64,000 nucleotides of DNA from Mesotoga sp. Brook.08.105.5.1 (GTDB lineage: Bacteria > Thermotogota > Thermotogae > Petrotogales > Kosmotogaceae). The notes under the pieces were generated by a model. It was not told where the DNA came from. It searched no databases and was given only the letters and a program-made list of their open reading frames with translations. How positions within the stretch are numbered: the stretch's first letter is position 1; each line of letters begins with the position of its first letter. Shown here in pieces: positions 60,996 to 64,000 of this stretch. The position numbers and the translations under genes are program-made. The DNA is taken from positions 1 through 64,000 of the forward strand of contig NZ_AYTW01000036.1 of assembly GCF_002752635.1 (NCBI RefSeq), in the 5' to 3' direction.

Positions 60996-63900
60996 TTCAG
61001 TTTATATCAAGGGGTTCAAGAGCTTTGCCATGCCGACGAAATTTGATGTATCATCGGGAATTACAGCTGTGGTCGGTCCGAATGGAAGCGGCAAGTCGAA
61101 CGTTGTGGATGCAATAAGATGGATGTTCGGAGAACAGTCGATGAAGAACATCCGTGCTGACAGTAGAGAGGATGTGATCTTCAACGGTTCGGAGAGGTTT
61201 CCGCCATCAAACTCTGCTGAAGTAAGACTGGTGTTCGAGTCGGAGGAAGGGACCTTCTCAATAGCAAGAGAGATTTCCAGGGACGGGCAGTCGATGTATA
61301 AAGTTAACGACAAGCAGTCTAGGCTGAGAGATATCAGAGAGTTGTTCCAGGGGACAGGAGTAGGGATGGATATCTACTCGATTGTTGGTCAGGGACAGGT
61401 TGATAAGGTCGTGACAGCCTCACCTTACGAGTTAAGGGCTCTCATTGAAGAGGCCGCAGGCACGGCTGTTTACAAGGAGAGGAAAAAGGAAGCACTCGGG
61501 AAACTGGCGGCAACCGAAGAGAATCTGAGCAGGCTTGAAGACATTATCTTTGAGCTTGGCAAGCAAAGGAAGTCGCTATATCTGAAAGCGAAGAGGGCAG
61601 AAAAGTTTGTTGAGTATTCTGCGAAACAAAAGGAACTCAAGAACCTTTACTTTGGCAATATCGCAAGACTGGAAGAAGAGAAGCTTACTAGTCTGAGAGA
61701 AAGATTTGACAAAGCACGAGATGAACTGAAGGATCTTCAGAAAAAGCTAATTGAAGGTGAATCGAACTGGTCGGCCCTGAGGGCGGAGTTTTCTGAGGTC
61801 GACAAGGAGATTGAGGGTTTTACGAAACTTCTTGAAGAATATAAAAAACGTCAGAATGACTTGCTCGAGCTTAAAGAAATGTACACTCGAAGATTGAGTG
61901 AGAAAGAGAACCGACTAATTGAAGTCTCCACTAGGATAGATAATTTCAGATCGGAAATCGATGATCTCGATAAGAGAAAGGATGAGATCAAACTGATTAT
62001 TGATAGTCTTGAGCAGCAGATCTCTGATGAAGAAGCCGCCCTTTCCTCTTCCGAAGAGGAGAGAGACTCGCTGGTGAAGAATTACAGTGCGCGTGAACGA
62101 GAATGGCTGAAACACCAGGAGAGTTTTGAGTCAATCTCGAAAAGGCTTTCCAAGATAGAGAATGAGCTTGAGAGACTCGATAACAACCGTGAGGATACGG
62201 GCAAGAGGCTAAGGTTAATCGAGAGTCAGCTTGAAGCTAAGAGCGCGAGGTTTGAGACTCTCAAAGATGAGACTGAATCACTCGCCAAACAAGGTAAGGA
62301 AAGCACCGAGAAGCAGCGCAAAGTTGAGAGAGATATTGGTGCGTCAAGAGAACGCCTGAATGAACTAGATACGGAGCTTGAGAAAGCAAGAGAGAAACTC
62401 TCTAAAGATGAAAATGAGTTAAGGCGTTCTCAAATGGAAAGATCCCTACTTGAAAGACAACAGGAAGAGTATCAGGGTTTTTCCAAGGCTGTGAGAGAGG
62501 TATTCTCGAGAAAGGATAGTTTTGCAGGCCTGAGAGATGTGGTTGCGAATCTTATCCAGGTACCAGAATCATACGAAACTGCGATAACTATTCTTCTCGG
62601 TTATAGAATGCAAGATATCGTGGTTGATGATTCCATAACCGCAAAGAGAGTCATCGAGTTTCTCAAGACATATAAGATCGGCCGTGTCACACTGCTTCCT
62701 ATGGATATGATTGAAGGGAACTTCAGGAACTTCACCAGAGTGGAGTCGCATCCTGGATTCATAAACTACGCAGCCAGATTGGTTGATATTCCCTTTGGCT
62801 TCGAGAAGCTCCCGGTGTATCTCTTTGCGAATTCAGTTGTCGCCAGAAGTTTGGATGATGCAATCGAGATGAGGAAGGAAGCAGGCTTCTCGGGAAGAAT
62901 AGTCTCTGTTGACGGTCAATTGTTGAGTGCTGGCGGTTCGATTACTGGTGGCTTCATTGGGGAAGAGACGAGAACCGATTTGCTTTCGAGAAAACGAAGA
63001 ATTCAAGAGCTTCTAGAGAGAGAAACGAAACTCGAGAAAGAGATCCAGCTCGGTGGTAAGCAGATAGGTAGACTGAAAGATGAAACTATTGAAGTTCGCG
63101 GCTACCTTAAGACATTGCAGGAAGAGCTGAACGAACTTGCCTCCAAAGGGGCCGCGATAAACAGAATGATTAGTGAGCTCCTTAAATCTGCACAGGAAGT
63201 TGAAGAGGAGATATCGGAACTAACTAAGCTCGAAAATGAGTATACAAGAAGGTTGGAGGAGAATTCGAGAAAGAAGGAGATTCTTGTTGGAGAGCAGACT
63301 TCTCTGAGAGAAGAACGATTGGATTTGGAAAGGAAAGTCGAGGCCGAATCCGAAGAGTTGAAGAAACAGAAAAAGGCTCTTGAACAGCTCCAAGAGACAA
63401 TAGTAGACACTAGATTAAGGCTTTCAACTCTATATGAGAAACATGAACAGTATACGAAGGAACACGCATCTCTAATTCAGAAGAAGAAGAACGATCAGGA
63501 AAGTATTGAGCTCCTGTCTAGGGAGGTAACTGAGCTTGAGTCGGAGACAGAACGCCTAAGAAAGCAAGTAGCCGATCAGGAACGGGAGCTTTCATCGGTC
63601 AAGAAGGAAACAGAGAATCTCTTCTCTAGCATTAGATATCAAAGAGAGGGAAAGGAGCAAAGACTATCAGCCCTTCAGGAGGTTGAAGAAGAGATTAACA
63701 GGTTGAAGGATGAAAGAGAGAAGCTTCGTGAGCAATCTCATCAAATCGAAATGCATATTCAAGAAAGTGAAATGAAGCTCTCAAGGGTAAGAGAAGAGTT
63801 TGAAGAAGATGCGAGCGAGATTCAGATCCTGTCAGAAGAGAACCTTAAAGATGTAAAAGTGGAGCTTGATGATTACGAAAACAAGCTGAAGTTTCTTGGC

Positions 63901-64000
63901 AGTGTTGATCTTGAGGCAATAGACGAGTATGGAGTTGTGGACAAAGAGTATCAGGAACTCGATGAGCAGAAGCGAGATCTGGAAGAAGCCAAGGTGAAGT
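60982..64000 (+). CDS. smc: chromosome segregation protein SMC, truncated by window end
   Basis: Condensin-like ATPase that organises the chromosome; 1006 residues are visible and the frame continues past the window. MLKLDSVYIKGFKSFAMPT and Walker A VVGPNGSGKSNVVDAIRW open it, with GQGQVDKVV after about 110 residues. Two long coiled-coil stretches (about 160-500 and 670-1000, Glu/Lys/Arg-rich) flank a hinge at about 510-660 (FAGLRDVVANLIQVPE to SAGGSITGGF). The C-terminal signature motif and Walker B lie beyond the window. ATG 60982 has GGGGGGAG upstream and overlaps the radical SAM stop. Confidence 0.96.
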   Translation, partial: MLKLDSVYIKGFKSFAMPTKFDVSSGITAVVGPNGSGKSNVVDAIRWMFGEQSMKNIRADSREDVIFNGSERFPPSNSAEVRLVFESEEGTFSIAREISRDGQSMYKVNDKQSRLRDIRELFQGTGVGMDIYSIVGQGQVDKVVTASPYELRALIEEAAGTAVYKERKKEALGKLAATEENLSRLEDIIFELGKQRKSLYLKAKRAEKFVEYSAKQKELKNLYFGNIARLEEEKLTSLRERFDKARDELKDLQKKLIEGESNWSALRAEFSEVDKEIEGFTKLLEEYKKRQNDLLELKEMYTRRLSEKENRLIEVSTRIDNFRSEIDDLDKRKDEIKLIIDSLEQQISDEEAALSSSEEERDSLVKNYSAREREWLKHQESFESISKRLSKIENELERLDNNREDTGKRLRLIESQLEAKSARFETLKDETESLAKQGKESTEKQRKVERDIGASRERLNELDTELEKAREKLSKDENELRRSQMERSLLERQQEEYQGFSKAVREVFSRKDSFAGLRDVVANLIQVPESYETAITILLGYRMQDIVVDDSITAKRVIEFLKTYKIGRVTLLPMDMIEGNFRNFTRVESHPGFINYAARLVDIPFGFEKLPVYLFANSVVARSLDDAIEMRKEAGFSGRIVSVDGQLLSAGGSITGGFIGEETRTDLLSRKRRIQELLERETKLEKEIQLGGKQIGRLKDETIEVRGYLKTLQEELNELASKGAAINRMISELLKSAQEVEEEISELTKLENEYTRRLEENSRKKEILVGEQTSLREERLDLERKVEAESEELKKQKKALEQLQETIVDTRLRLSTLYEKHEQYTKEHASLIQKKKNDQESIELLSREVTELESETERLRKQVADQERELSSVKKETENLFSSIRYQREGKEQRLSALQEVEEEINRLKDEREKLREQSHQIEMHIQESEMKLSRVREEFEEDASEIQILSEENLKDVKVELDDYENKLKFLGSVDLEAIDEYGVVDKEYQELDEQKRDLEEAKVK

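Overview
The window looks like a chromosome segment of a mesophilic member of the Thermotogota, most likely Mesotoga or a close Kosmotogales relative. This is inferred from gene content and protein style, with no database search behind it. The supporting points are a GH4 hydrolase very like Thermotoga TM0752, a TreT-type trehalose synthase next to a sugar ABC transporter, a PPi-type phosphofructokinase, an FprA flavodiiron protein, an [FeFe]-hydrogenase HydA with no HydB/HydC beside it, an archaeal-type asparagine synthetase, frequent TTG starts, strong GGAGGTG ribosome sites and mid-40s GC by eye. There is no prophage, insertion sequence, integrase, CRISPR array or rRNA.

Layout. 1-938 is gene-poor. 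939-6324 holds a leftward sugar ABC transporter (binding protein and two permeases) divergent from a GH4 glycosidase. 6456-9273 has the DNA glycosylase Tag, a decayed metalloprotease-like pseudogene and FprA. 9688-16244 has a HAD phosphatase and, leftward, two deoxynucleoside kinases, a MoaB-like domain, a secreted pullulanase, a TNase-like exported protein and a VanZ-like membrane protein. 16336-24831 is a rightward housekeeping run: rpmB, alr, yhaM-like, topA, ddl, hslV, hslU, dprA. It is followed by fba, ackA and a cNMP-fold protein. 29581-31415 has FAH and DegV family genes. 31611-37341 is a LacI regulator, a sugar ABC transporter and treT. 37385-42632 is leftward: a PPi-type phosphofructokinase, an aminotransferase, a free-standing 37-residue small protein and a seven-repeat Ig/cadherin-like protein. 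42939-45659 holds HydA and, convergent to it, a sugar transferase. 45761-54851 has a phosphoesterase, a 1485-residue FN3/propeller protein and an oligopeptide-type transporter without ATPases. 54852-58622 is the glycerol-3-phosphate oxidation locus (GlpP, a GlpA-like and a GlpB-like enzyme, DUF1667). 58633-59892 is the asparagine locus (tRNA-Asn, AS-AR asparagine synthetase and its leader). 59946 to the end is a radical SAM gene and the start of smc.

The most interesting signal is upstream of the asparagine synthetase-like gene. A 23-codon reading frame with a strong ribosome site has four Asn codons, two of them adjacent. It is followed by mutually exclusive RNA pairings and an 11-bp intrinsic terminator with a long U run, ending just before the synthetase start. 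This is the layout of a trp-type leader-peptide attenuator, here apparently sensing Asn-tRNA. A second RNA switch lies before the glycerol-3-phosphate oxidoreductase genes: a 14-bp perfect terminator hairpin with a competing upstream pairing, next to the gene for the antiterminator GlpP.

Other points of note are an orphan 37-residue small-protein gene with its own promoter and terminator, a probable leaderless mRNA for the radical SAM gene, and a permease gene whose only plausible start codon is ATC. All functional calls rest on motif and family recognition by eye.
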